Numbered from the stretch's first letter, positions 1-7,339 are shown. The stretch: 12,372 bases of DNA from JANPLD01 sp031426355 (GCA_031426355.1 JANPLD010000115.1:1-12372), one strand, 5' to 3'. Translations and numbers: made by a program. The notes: a model not told the origin generated them from the sequence alone.

Positions 1-265
1 CAACGTGGCCAGGGGTATCGATGATGTTAATACGGGTATCTTTCCAGAAGCAAGTAGTTGCAGCGGAAGTAATTGTAATACCACGCTCTTTTTCCTGTTC
101 CATCCAGTCCATAGTTGCGGCGCCTTCATGCACCTCACCTATTTTGTGGGATTTACCGGTATAATAAAGAATACGTTCAGTTGTAGTTGTTTTACCTGCG
201 TCAATGTGCGCGCATATACCTATGTTACGATATTTCTCAATGGGAAATCTTAGACCTACTGCCAT
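1..265 (-). CDS. fusA: Elongation factor G, N-terminal part (cut by the left edge)
   Basis: The first 88 residues of translation elongation factor G are visible; the rest lies beyond the left edge. EF-G is the cytoplasmic GTPase that drives translocation of tRNA and mRNA on the ribosome. The G domain shows G1 (AHIDAGKT, residues 19-26), the switch I/G2 segment (RGITI, 61-65) and G3 (DTPGH, 83-87), all intact. The start at 265 gives MAVGLRFPIEKYRNIGI, a normal EF-G beginning. No strong Shine-Dalgarno is visible upstream. In most bacteria fusA follows rpsG directly; here about 1.6 kb carrying plus-strand genes and a terminator separates them, so fusA probably has its own promoter. Identification is certain. 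Confidence 0.97.
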   Translation of the reverse strand, partial: MAVGLRFPIEKYRNIGICAHIDAGKTTTTERILYYTGKSHKIGEVHEGAATMDWMEQEKERGITITSAATTCFWKDTRINIIDTPGHV

Positions 266-366
266 AATTTTAGTGTTTTAGGGTTTTTAAATTATGGGCG
301 TGCTTACTTAATTTTGCCTATAAAAGCAAGAAAAGATTTAGTTTATTCAGTTAGTATAGATTTTTC

Positions 367-372
367 TATAAT
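367..372 (+). promoter_or_regulatory. Candidate -10 box for the SlyB-like gene
   Basis: A perfect TATAAT lies 40 bases upstream of the ATG at 413. No good -35 box is found at normal spacing, so this is a weak call in an AT-rich stretch. Confidence 0.25.
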
Positions 373-412
373 TCTGTATTATCTGTATACATCTAACAAA
401 TTTATTTTCATT

Positions 413-979
413 ATGAAAACTATCCTTTTTGCACTTCTGGTCCCTATTTTCCTTATATCATGCTCACGCGACTTGAGTTCTGCGAATTATGTTGATAGCA
501 GCACGGCAGGTGTTGTGCTGGAAGGAATGATAATGTCTAAAAGAGCAGTAAGAATCAAAGCCAATGAAGGTAACGAGCCTAATGTAGGCACTTTAGCGGG
601 CGGCGCCCTTGGTGGCGTTGGTGGCAATTCATTTGGTAAGGGAACTGGCAAAGGTGCTGCAACAATTGGCGGCGTTATAGCTGGCGCACTTATTGGAACT
701 GCGCTTCAGAATGAATTTAGCACGCAAAATGGATTTGAATATATAGTAAAAGTGAAAGATGATAATATGTCTGATATTGAAGAAAGCAGAAGGAATTACA
801 GCGTAAATAATAATACCATCAAAAACAAGATAGTTGGCTCTATGCAGACCAATACAAAAACTAAAATCATATCTGTTATTCAGGCAGGAAATGATAATCT
901 TGGCATTGGTCAAAAGGTATACGTTATCTACTCAGATGACAGGCCAAGGGTTGTGGCGCAGTCTGCTTTTGATATGTAA
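413..979 (+). CDS. SlyB/17-kDa-antigen-like outer membrane lipoprotein with a glycine zipper
   Basis: This is a 188-residue predicted lipoprotein. The ATG at 413 is chosen because it starts a classic signal peptide (MKTILFALLVPIFLISC) with lipobox LISC and the lipidated cysteine at residue 17; the open frame extends upstream, but that would bury the signal. Residues about 59-96 form a Gly/Ala-rich glycine zipper (LAGGALGGVGG, then GGVIAGALIGTALQ), the hallmark of the SlyB/Pcp and rickettsial 17-kDa antigen family. After it come a short beta segment (FEYIVKVKDD) and the C-terminal GIGQKVYVIY, which resembles the SlyB ending 'GQ-V-V'. A roughly 40-residue polar stretch (118-158) separates them and is longer than I recall for SlyB. 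Such proteins sit in the outer membrane and affect envelope integrity. It lies between fusA and rpsG on the opposite strand, an unusual place. Family call is good; the exact role is unknown. Confidence 0.8.
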   Translation: MKTILFALLVPIFLISCSRDLSSANYVDSSTAGVVLEGMIMSKRAVRIKANEGNEPNVGTLAGGALGGVGGNSFGKGTGKGAATIGGVIAGALIGTALQNEFSTQNGFEYIVKVKDDNMSDIEESRRNYSVNNNTIKNKIVGSMQTNTKTKIISVIQAGNDNLGIGQKVYVIYSDDRPRVVAQSAFDM

Positions 980-990
980 ATTAACTCTAC

Positions 991-1018
991 TTAACATTTT
1001 TTAACTATTTTATATTAT
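991..1018 (+). promoter_or_regulatory. Candidate sigma70 promoter of the decayed gene
   Basis: TTAACA (991-996) and TATTAT (1013-1018) are each one base from consensus and are separated by 16 bases. A GAGG Shine-Dalgarno at 1044-1047 and an ATG at 1052 follow, so the expression signals of the broken gene still look intact. Confidence 0.45.
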
Positions 1019-1051
1019 AACCTTAATAATTCTAATCAAATTTGAGGTTAT

Positions 1052-1835
1052 ATGGCTAAAAGTAAACAAGGCGATCCTATAAAAATAGTTAAAAATGGTG
1101 AGGATGTTAATTTCTAATATAAGTATCAATGGGAAACTTTGTCAAATCATACAGAATTTGATCTTACAAATAGCAAGTTCCAAATAATACTTGATAATAC
1201 CCGCGATAATATAAAATTAGAAAATTCGGCGGGAGAAATCGAGGTTGGAGACTATAGTGATAAAATCTCATTAAATAATTCTTTAGCAAAGATAAATCTG
1301 TCATCTAAAGGGGGATGGCATTTAGATAATGACTATGTAACTATCAGTGGCTCTTCCTTTGCTGTAATAGACTCATTTGAGGCAGCAGGAATTAACTCCA
1401 ATGGCTTTAAAGAAGATAGAATTAAATTTTATACAAGCGGTGAAAATTTGTACGGATTTAGTGATGACATTAATACTTACCTTTATACAAGAAACAAAGA
1501 AGGTAAAATAACTTCAGGAGCTATTTTGACAGGTCATAAGGATTTAAGTGCCTTACTTATTCATAATGAAACTGATACCAGAATAAACCCGATTATAAAT
1601 TATAACACAGATGAAAAGCAGCAGATAGCTGGCTCTATATGGTCAATTGTAAACAATAAAGAATTGACGCTGCATTAAGTGGCATAGCTTTAGCTTCTAA
1701 TAATTATACAAATAAGGTGCCATTAAAGAGTAAAGCGCAACAGAAGCAGAAGTGGATAATTAAACATTTCTTTCTGTACTAACTAATAATTCATTAAAAG
1801 AACATCCGTAAGAGCTTGCTATTAGTACATTAAAA
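1052..1835 (+). pseudogene. Decayed gene of unknown function, in-frame stops and frameshifts
   Basis: An ATG at 1052 preceded by GAGG opens a frame reading MAKSKQGDPIKIVKNGEDVNF, which stops at a TAA (1115-1117). The same frame then runs on without interruption from 1118 to 1678 (YKYQWETLSNHTEFDLT and about 170 more residues). That longer part could start alone only at a TTG (1139) with no Shine-Dalgarno. Near 1661 coding sense appears to move to another frame (IDAALSGIALASNNYTNKVP, 1663-1722), and near 1735 to a third (ATEAEVDN, then TFLSVLTNNSLKEHP and ELAISTLKIKN) with TAA codons at 1761 and 1809. The main part is rich in Asn, Asp, Ser and short hydrophobic repeats, as in beta-rich surface or fibre proteins. 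The 3' segment faintly recalls phage tail-fibre repeats. I cannot name the family. The right boundary is approximate. Alternatively the 179-residue frame (1139-1678) is a real shorter gene. Confidence 0.5.
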
Positions 1836-1843
1836 ATAAAAAA

Positions 1844-1870
1844 CCCCGCCAGTTTATAAAGTTGGCGGGG
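1844..1870. terminator. Two-way rho-independent terminator between the decayed gene and rpsG
   Basis: CCCCGCCA (1844-1851) pairs with TGGCGGGG (1863-1870), with an A-run on the left and a T-run on the right. It can end rpsG mRNA (stop at 1901, minus) and plus-strand transcripts. It implies that rpsL-rpsG transcription stops before fusA. Confidence 0.85.
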
Positions 1871-1900
1871 TTTTTCGAATATCTTATTAAGATGAAGATC

Positions 1901-2371
1901 TTACCATCTGAAGTGGGCGAATGCTTTGTTCGCTTCAGCCATTTTGTGGGTATCTTCACGTTTCTTCATTGCAGAGCCACGTTTATTGAGAATATCCATG
2001 ATCTCATTAGAAATTTTTTCTTCCATCGTTTTCTCTTTACGAGCGCGAGTTGCGTTAACTAACCAACGAAGAGCAAGCGCCTGAGCACGAGCCGGGCGAA
2101 CTTCAACCGGAACCTGGTAAGTAGCACCACCAACACGGCGTGAACGAACTTCAAGGTGAGGCTTTAAGTTATCAAGAGCTTCAACGAATACTTCAAGAGG
2201 ATCTCTTTTTAGTTTTTTAGACATTATCTCAAATGAAGAATAAACAACCCTTTCCGCAACAGATTTTTTACCATCTATCATCAGGTAGTTCATGAATTTC
2301 GTAAGAGTTATATTACCGAATTTAGCATCCGGTAAAACCTTTCTTGATGTTGCTTTGTGTCTTCTTGACAT
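1901..2371 (-). CDS. rpsG: 30S ribosomal protein S7
   Basis: Full-length S7 of 156 residues, the usual bacterial size. S7 starts assembly of the 30S head, binds the 3' domain of 16S rRNA and lines the E site. The sequence is typical throughout: MSRRHKATSRKVLPD at the start, GGATYQVPVEVRPAR (the conserved S7 core) at about 80-94, and the terminal KAFAHFRW. It lies 42 bases downstream of rpsL on the same strand and is surely cotranscribed with it. A strong hairpin terminator follows the stop by about 30 bases, where fusA would normally begin. Identification is certain. Confidence 0.98.
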   Translation of the reverse strand: MSRRHKATSRKVLPDAKFGNITLTKFMNYLMIDGKKSVAERVVYSSFEIMSKKLKRDPLEVFVEALDNLKPHLEVRSRRVGGATYQVPVEVRPARAQALALRWLVNATRARKEKTMEEKISNEIMDILNKRGSAMKKREDTHKMAEANKAFAHFRW

Positions 2372-2413
2372 AACTTAAACCTTAACTTTATATTTTTATA
2401 TTATCTTATTAAA

Positions 2414-2785
2414 CTATTTAGGCTTTTTAGCACCGTATTTAGAACGTTGCTGCTTCCTGTCTTTAACGCCTTGTGTATCGAGTGTACCACGGATTATGTG
2501 ATAACGTACACCTGGTAAATCTTTTACCCTTCCACCGCGGATCATAACTACTGAGTGTTCCTGAAGGTTGTGGCCTTCACCTGGAATATAAGCAGTAACC
2601 TCAAAACCATTTGATAATCTTACACGAGCTACTTTACGAAGAGCCGAGTTAGGCTTCTTAGGAGTAGTTGTATAAACACGAGTACAAACACCACGTTTTT
2701 GTGGATTAGCCTCTAACGCAGGAACTTTATTACGTTCAGGTTTAGAAGTTCTTGGCTTTCTGATCAGTTGGTTAAATGTTGGCAT
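2414..2785 (-). CDS. rpsL: 30S ribosomal protein S12
   Basis: Full-length S12 of 123 residues, part of the decoding centre of the 30S subunit. Conserved stretches include QKRGVCTRVYTTTPKKPNSA and the loop GGRVKDLPGVRYH. Lys43, Lys88 and Pro91 (E. coli numbering with Met1) are the wild-type residues, so no known streptomycin-resistance substitution is present at those sites. Asp89, the residue methylthiolated by RimO in other bacteria, is also present. It is the first gene of a two-gene rpsL-rpsG unit. A GGAG lies only two bases from the ATG, which is unusually close, so start recognition may not depend on it. Confidence 0.98.
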   Translation of the reverse strand: MPTFNQLIRKPRTSKPERNKVPALEANPQKRGVCTRVYTTTPKKPNSALRKVARVRLSNGFEVTAYIPGEGHNLQEHSVVMIRGGRVKDLPGVRYHIIRGTLDTQGVKDRKQQRSKYGAKKPK

Positions 2786-2818
2786 AGCTCCGCTATATAT
2801 TGTATATTAAAGGCTGCT

Positions 2819-2846
2819 TTAATATCCTAGTATTCGCTCAAGTCAA
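2819..2846 (-). promoter_or_regulatory. Candidate sigma70 promoter for rpsL-rpsG
   Basis: On the minus strand TTGACT (2846-2841) is a near-perfect -35 box, and TATTAA (2824-2819) is a four-of-six -10 box, with a 16-base spacer. It would give a leader of about 25-30 bases before the rpsL ATG at 2785. Confidence 0.5.
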
Positions 2847-3010
2847 GAGGAATATTTGGTATTTTGTGTAGGCCAGATAGTTATAGAGCATACTAATAAA
2901 ATAGCCACTATTACTGTATTTAACTTATCATCTGCATCTTTTCTCAAAAAACACTTTGACTAAATCTGAAAAATTACTAGAAAGCGTTCTCTATATTTCT
3001 TTTGAAATAT

Positions 3011-3087
3011 GCCGTCTTAGCTCAGTTGGCCAGAGCGGCTGATTTGTAATCAGCGGGTCGGGGGTTCGAATCCCTCAGACGGCACCA
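3011..3087 (+). tRNA. tRNA-Thr (anticodon UGU)
   Basis: A full cloverleaf is visible: acceptor GCCGTCT (3011-3017) with AGACGGC (3077-3083), D stem GCTC/GAGC, anticodon stem GCTGA/TCAGC around the loop TTTGTAA, and T stem 3060-3064/3072-3076 around TTCGAAT with one G-U pair. The anticodon bases TGT (3045-3047) read ACA, giving threonine. The CCA end (3085-3087) is encoded in the DNA. It closely resembles E. coli tRNA-Thr(UGU). TATATT at 2992-2997 is a possible -10 box, but no matching -35 is seen. No terminator hairpin follows. Confidence 0.97.
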
Positions 3088-3222
3088 TTACTTCTCCCAT
3101 CTTTTTTCAAGAAGCTATCAAAGCAGTAGCTTATAATCATTATACACATAGCAAATTGACCTTTTTTGAATTAAACGTCAAAGTATCGATTTCCTATTAT
3201 ATATCTAAATTATAAGAAAGGC

Positions 3223-4890
3223 ATGAGTTTACAACATGATCTACCGCTTATTTCCACTATCGCGATAAGCTTTACTGCGGCTTTTGTATGTGGTTTAATT
3301 GCTTCAAAGATGCGTTTATCCCCAATAGTTGGATATCTTACTGCCGGTATTTTAATTGGCCCGCACACGCCGGGATTAGAAGCTAATACCCAGATCGCGG
3401 AAGAGCTTTCAGAAATAGGCATATTGCTGCTGATGTTTGGCGTGGGATTACATTTTTCGGTAAAAGACCTAATGGCCGTTAGAAGAATAGCCCTTCCCGG
3501 GGCGATAATAAAAATTATTCTGTCTACTTTACTAACCGCTTTCATATTTACATATGTGGGATGGACATTCCAAACCGGGTTGATGCTGGGACTGGCACTT
3601 TCAGTCGCAAGTACGGTGGTATTGTTACGCGCACTTGAAGAGCATGACCTGCTACAATCCACCAATGGGCATATTGCTATAGGGTGGCTTATTATCGAGG
3701 ATATTGCCATGGTGCTTGCCCTAGTTATGATCCCTGCCCTTGCCAGTAATAGTGATGTTAATGGAGGGTTGCCGCTACAGGAGCTTTTAATTGCCATTGG
3801 CAAAGTATGTGTATTTGTTGCTTTTATGCTGGTAGCAGGAAAGCGCTTTTTGCCATGGTTACTTATGACAGTTGCACGAACTCATTCACGTGAGCTTTTC
3901 ACAGTAGCGGTATTTGCTGTTGCCATGGGCGTTGCCTTCGGAGCCGCCAAGCTATTTGGCATCTCAATTGCACTTGGTGCCTTTTTGGCAGGAATGATGA
4001 TAAGGGAATCAGACCTCTCGCAGGAGGTTGCTGAAAAAGCTTTGCCATTACAGGATGCGTTTGCAGTATTATTTTTTGTTTCGGTTGGAATGCTATTTAA
4101 CCCATCCATTCTGGTTGAACAGCCATTACAGGTGTTTTTGGTTGTACTGATAATAACTGTCGGGAAAACTATCATTTCCGGAATAACTATTATTCTTTTC
4201 CGTTATCCGCTTAAAACAGTGCTGCTTGTTTCCGCAGGATTAGCTCAGATAGGTGAATTCTCCTTCGTACTTGCAGGCCTTGGGGTGCATTATGGCATTT
4301 TGCCGGAATCAGGAAGGGATCTGATATTGGCGGGAGCTTTGATCTCAATCTCACTGAACCCGGGGTTTTTCTACACCAGCAGATTAATATATGAATGGGT
4401 TGCGCGCCATCCTAAAGCATCGAAACTATTTGATATGCGTGATGATGACCTGCTACACCTGGAAAGTAAGCAGCAACTTAAGGAAACAGTTATAATGGTT
4501 GGGCATGGACGGGTTGGCGCCTATATAACGCAGAATCTACGTTCAACCAGTATTGACCTTGTGATAATAGATACTAACCGCGAGCGGATAGAAGAATTAA
4601 GGGAACAAGGTTTTTATGCGATTGTTGGTGATGCAACGCATGCCAATACATTAAGGGAAGCTGCGATTGAAAAGGCGAGTACTATTATTGTTGGCGTTCC
4701 GAATCCTTTTGAGGCAAAACGTATAGTTGAAGCAGCCCGACAAATAGCTCCGGATATCAAGGTATTAGTAAGGGCCCAGAATGATGCGGAGATGAATTAC
4801 TTCAATGCCAATAATGTCGACCTTGCGGTTATGGGCCCAAGGGAAGTAGGTAGAAGGATGGTAGAGTATCTGCAAAACCCTATAAAATGA
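3223..4890 (+). CDS. ybaL: YbaL-type monovalent cation:proton antiporter (CPA2) with RCK domain
   Basis: A 555-residue inner membrane transporter of the CPA2 family, nearest to YbaL (about 558 residues in E. coli). Such proteins exchange K+ or Na+ for protons, or pass K+ under regulatory control. Residues about 8-390 form a hydrophobic domain of roughly 12-13 helices. Conserved family stretches include IVGYLTAGILIGPHTPG, LLLMFGVGLHFSVKDLM and GWLIIEDIAMVL, the last with the Glu159-Asp160 pair in the transport core. Then comes a cytosolic TrkA-N/RCK domain (about 420-555) with a Rossmann motif (GHGRVG, 427-432), an acidic residue ending beta-2 (Asp450) and VGDAT (468-472). A weak Shine-Dalgarno (AGAAAGG) precedes the ATG. 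No kefF/kefG-like ancillary gene is adjacent. It stands alone, convergent with the lipoprotein gene across a shared terminator. The family is certain; the ion is not decided by sequence. Confidence 0.92.
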   Translation: MSLQHDLPLISTIAISFTAAFVCGLIASKMRLSPIVGYLTAGILIGPHTPGLEANTQIAEELSEIGILLLMFGVGLHFSVKDLMAVRRIALPGAIIKIILSTLLTAFIFTYVGWTFQTGLMLGLALSVASTVVLLRALEEHDLLQSTNGHIAIGWLIIEDIAMVLALVMIPALASNSDVNGGLPLQELLIAIGKVCVFVAFMLVAGKRFLPWLLMTVARTHSRELFTVAVFAVAMGVAFGAAKLFGISIALGAFLAGMMIRESDLSQEVAEKALPLQDAFAVLFFVSVGMLFNPSILVEQPLQVFLVVLIITVGKTIISGITIILFRYPLKTVLLVSAGLAQIGEFSFVLAGLGVHYGILPESGRDLILAGALISISLNPGFFYTSRLIYEWVARHPKASKLFDMRDDDLLHLESKQQLKETVIMVGHGRVGAYITQNLRSTSIDLVIIDTNRERIEELREQGFYAIVGDATHANTLREAAIEKASTIIVGVPNPFEAKRIVEAARQIAPDIKVLVRAQNDAEMNYFNANNVDLAVMGPREVGRRMVEYLQNPIK

Positions 4891-4968
4891 TCTGCTGAGC
4901 CATTTGCCCCCTAATAGGTCTAGTCTTGAACTGCTAAAGTTAGATTAGAAAAGATGATTTTATACTAA

Positions 4969-5077
4969 CCGTCGTTGCGATTGTAAGTTAAAGCGAACGA
5001 TTCGCTGCACCAGCGTCGGGAGCAATCAAGTAATAGTCATACGCGTTTAATACTTATTGCCACGCTCCAGATGACAG
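4969..5077. repeat. Possible degenerate interspersed palindromic repeat
   Basis: The stretch opens with CCGTCGTTGCGATTG and closes with TTGCCACGCTCCAGATGACAG, imperfectly inverted ends that recall the 'GTCATTGCGAG...GTGGCAATC' dispersed repeats of Rickettsia-type genomes. Inside is a perfect hairpin AGCGAA-CGA-TTCGCT (4992-5006). Only one copy is in the window, so repeat status is inferred. The rest of the non-coding interval 4891-5205 shows no gene; frames are short and broken. Confidence 0.3.
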
Positions 5078-5205
5078 AGCTTGCTTGCAATAACACAAAA
5101 TATATTAAGTTTAGGAATTCTGACCAAATCATTTTCACTGAAGATTTTAAGAATGTTAATCCCGTAATTCTCCGCCAAAGATGGGGAAACTTATTAGACA
5201 ATAAA

Positions 5206-5228
5206 AAAAGCCGCTGAAAGCGGCTTTT
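5206..5228. terminator. Two-way rho-independent terminator between ybaL and the lipoprotein gene
   Basis: AAAAGCCGCT (5206-5215) pairs perfectly with AGCGGCTTTT (5219-5228) around GAA, flanked by further A on the left. It lies between two convergent genes and can serve both; it is 23 bases past the lipoprotein stop codon. Confidence 0.85.
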
Positions 5229-5250
5229 ATTTAGAGTTCAATAACAGATA

Positions 5251-5862
5251 TTATTGCATGTTCTTCATTTCTACCGGAGTAGGATTAAGAACTGCGTTTA
5301 TATCCTGTTGAGATACGCCTGATGGCGTTGTGTTATTTATTGTTCTTCCCGGAATTGATGAACCACGTATATCAGCTCCCCTGTAATTTCTGCCTCTTAG
5401 AGTGCCAGAAACAGTGTTGCCTTCCCTTGATAATTCATCAGATACATCAACTGTTTTTGTATTTTGTTGTTGCTGAGTTTTAGCTACACCGCAAACCGCT
5501 ACACCAGTGAGGTAATGATATTTTGTGTTACCTTTGTCAGCGCGATCAGCCGGCATTGATGATGCCGTAATATCCTGACTTAGTATCTGGTATTGGTAAG
5601 TGTCTCCATTACAAAGCCTACGAGCTTCCTTATCAAAAATGCTGTAAGCGGTTTCCATAGGTGTTCCGGCAGGAGCTTTAACTTCAACTTCAAAACCATC
5701 CATAGTAGTTGGCCCTGTAGAAAATTTACCACCTTCACTGATGTGAAGCTTATCAGCTGCGTCTTCGTCACCCCTGAAAGTAAAAGGAGTTCTAAGGGTT
5801 TCATAACCACCGCAAGAAGTTAAGATGAGAGATACAAAGGCAGAAAGGACGATCTTTTTCAT
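5251..5862 (-). CDS. Predicted lipoprotein of unknown function
   Basis: A 203-residue predicted lipoprotein. The start at 5862 gives a clear type II signal peptide, MKKIVLSAFVSLILTSC, with lipobox LTSC and lipidated Cys17. The mature part has a polar linker, a central region (about 55-125) with a predicted alpha/beta pattern (FEVEVKAP, MDGFEVE, YLTGVAVCG) and two further cysteines, Cys84 and Cys124, which could form a disulfide in the periplasm. A glutamine run (130-133) leads to a low-complexity tail with several Arg-Gly pairs (about 155-173). I do not recognise the family. It is likely anchored to the outer membrane, since residue +2 is Gly rather than Asp; that is inference. The bases just upstream of the ATG are pyrimidine-rich (CTTCCTTCCCAT) with no Shine-Dalgarno, which is odd for such a convincing start. 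It is divergent from the gene at 5967. Confidence 0.8.
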   Translation of the reverse strand: MKKIVLSAFVSLILTSCGGYETLRTPFTFRGDEDAADKLHISEGGKFSTGPTTMDGFEVEVKAPAGTPMETAYSIFDKEARRLCNGDTYQYQILSQDITASSMPADRADKGNTKYHYLTGVAVCGVAKTQQQQNTKTVDVSDELSREGNTVSGTLRGRNYRGADIRGSSIPGRTINNTTPSGVSQQDINAVLNPTPVEMKNMQ

Positions 5863-5915
5863 ATGGGAAGGAAGTTTAAATTTTGGGGAATTTAGTAACA
5901 GCTTGATTGCTAAAC

Positions 5916-5942
5916 TGCAACTATTTTGTTAGATTAGTTGCA
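5916..5942. promoter_or_regulatory. Inverted repeat in the divergent intergenic region, possible operator
   Basis: TGCAACTA (5916-5923) and TAGTTGCA (5935-5942) are perfect 8-base arms spaced by 11 bases. The repeat lies between the divergent lipoprotein gene and the unknown gene, 25 bases before the latter's ATG. Its size suits a dimeric regulator, but a chance or mRNA hairpin is possible. Confidence 0.4.
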
Positions 5943-5966
5943 ATCCAACCAACCTTTTGAAATAAA

Positions 5967-7247
5967 ATGGATAAAGAACTCTATGAAAAACTGTGTAAGA
6001 TTTACGGGAAAGAAAAAACCAGAGAAAGTTTTAAGCAATTTTATCCTACCTGCTCCCCTGAGCAAAAGCATGGAATGAGAATATGGATAGAAAGAATGGC
6101 TAAACAAAGTAATGGATACGGTGATAAAGACTGTAGCTTTATTGAAATATCAAAATTCGAAATTGAGAATACTGAAATTAATGGGGATTATGTTACAAAA
6201 TTAACTGTATATGGGTATATCCACAATAAAGGAAAAAAAATATCATATTCTTTTGACAGGCCAGTCAGTGAAGTAATCAAAAACTTCCCGGAGCAAAAAG
6301 AAACAAGAGCGCAAGGAAATATGCTCAGGCAAGATTTAGGAACATTAAATTCTCTTATAGCATCACAGCAAGCAGATGATACAAAGCCAGAACCTAAGAA
6401 TAGTATCGTTTACTTTGATCCGGATGAAGCAATTATTTTCATAAAGAACAAACTTTCTTCAGAACTTCTGGAAGAATCAAATAATAGGGATAAATCCTAC
6501 AGACATTATTATTTTCAGGGTAAACCTATTAGTGTAAAATTTATAAAATCATTAGATGATGGAAAAAAAGAATATTATGTCAACTCGCCATGGATAGTTA
6601 ATGGTCTTTATGCATATCCTGATCTAATAGATAAAAATATAATAATAACTCCAAAGGAAAAAAATGTAACAACGCAACGTGTTAATGACTCCCGTTCAAT
6701 AAAACAATCAAATATTTTTTTACCTTTTGAAGGCCTTAGAAAATTAGACGAAACTAAATTGTTTGAAGAGCTTAGAAGCATTGATGGTGGAGGCATATCA
6801 CCTTCCTTAAATGTCAAGCAAGGTTTATCAATTCTCAATGATGAAAAAAAATTATCCAAGCGCCTATCTAAACCAAAAGAAATCATTAAACCTTATACTG
6901 CAGATGAATTATGCAAAATAATAACCCAATATTTTGAAAATGATATTTATTGCCAAATGGATTTTGAAAAAACTCCGAAAGATGAAATAAAGAGAATACA
7001 GCAAACCTTAAAAAATGAAGGTTATCAAATTAAAGGGGACGGCCTTTTTAAAAGGTGCGGAGAAACTGAAAATGCAATGTACAAATATGGCGTAAAACAT
7101 AAAGCCCAAGGCTGTGTGGTGCCGATTGCCTACGAAGATATCAATGTAGCCAAGAGGTTATTAGATTCACTAACATATAGCAAAATTGATAATGTTGAAG
7201 TAACTTCGCAAAGAGCGCCTTTTAAAAAAGGCATCTCAATAGCTTGA
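5967..7247 (+). CDS. Protein of unknown function, 426 residues
   Basis: I do not recognise this protein. It starts MDKELYEKLCKIYGKEKTRE and has no signal peptide or membrane segment, so it is probably cytosolic or exported by another route. Three parts can be seen: a helical N-terminus (1-50) followed by a beta-rich stretch (55-105: FIEISKFEIENTEI, VTKLTVYGYIHN); a middle domain (about 145-230: IVYFDPDEAIIFIKNK, YRHYYFQGKPISVKFI); and, after a polar linker (231-305), a C-terminal domain (about 308-426) with four of the seven cysteines (316, 329, 364, 383). It is rich in Lys, Asn, Glu and Ile, with AT-rich codons noticeably stronger than in ybaL or gltA, which may point to transfer or weak constraint. 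No Shine-Dalgarno is evident. It is transcribed alone and ends at a terminator shared with metE. The long open frame argues that it is real. Confidence 0.75.
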   Translation: MDKELYEKLCKIYGKEKTRESFKQFYPTCSPEQKHGMRIWIERMAKQSNGYGDKDCSFIEISKFEIENTEINGDYVTKLTVYGYIHNKGKKISYSFDRPVSEVIKNFPEQKETRAQGNMLRQDLGTLNSLIASQQADDTKPEPKNSIVYFDPDEAIIFIKNKLSSELLEESNNRDKSYRHYYFQGKPISVKFIKSLDDGKKEYYVNSPWIVNGLYAYPDLIDKNIIITPKEKNVTTQRVNDSRSIKQSNIFLPFEGLRKLDETKLFEELRSIDGGGISPSLNVKQGLSILNDEKKLSKRLSKPKEIIKPYTADELCKIITQYFENDIYCQMDFEKTPKDEIKRIQQTLKNEGYQIKGDGLFKRCGETENAMYKYGVKHKAQGCVVPIAYEDINVAKRLLDSLTYSKIDNVEVTSQRAPFKKGISIA

Positions 7248-7290
7248 TCATAAATTGTACCAATAATTAAATTTCTCATTAAACATAAAA

Positions 7291-7311
7291 AACCCGGGGA
7301 ATACCCGGGTT
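7291..7311. terminator. Two-way rho-independent terminator between the unknown gene and metE
   Basis: AACCCGGG (7291-7298) pairs with CCCGGGTT (7304-7311) around a five-base loop, with an A-run before and TTTAT after. It lies between convergent genes: 43 bases past the stop of the unknown gene and 28 past the metE stop. Confidence 0.8.
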
Positions 7312-7339
7312 TATAAAGTATATTAATATTTAAATATTT

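Noticed and set aside
314..412. Upstream TTG start extending the SlyB-like protein by 33 residues
   Set aside because: It would place the lipoprotein signal peptide in the middle of the protein; the ATG at 413 gives a perfect signal and lipobox.
1862..2062. Open frame on the plus strand opposite rpsG
   Set aside because: It lies antisense to the end of rpsG and begins inside the terminator; a shadow of the ribosomal gene.
2414..2785. Possible streptomycin-resistance form of S12
   Set aside because: Lys43, Lys88 and Pro91 are all wild type.
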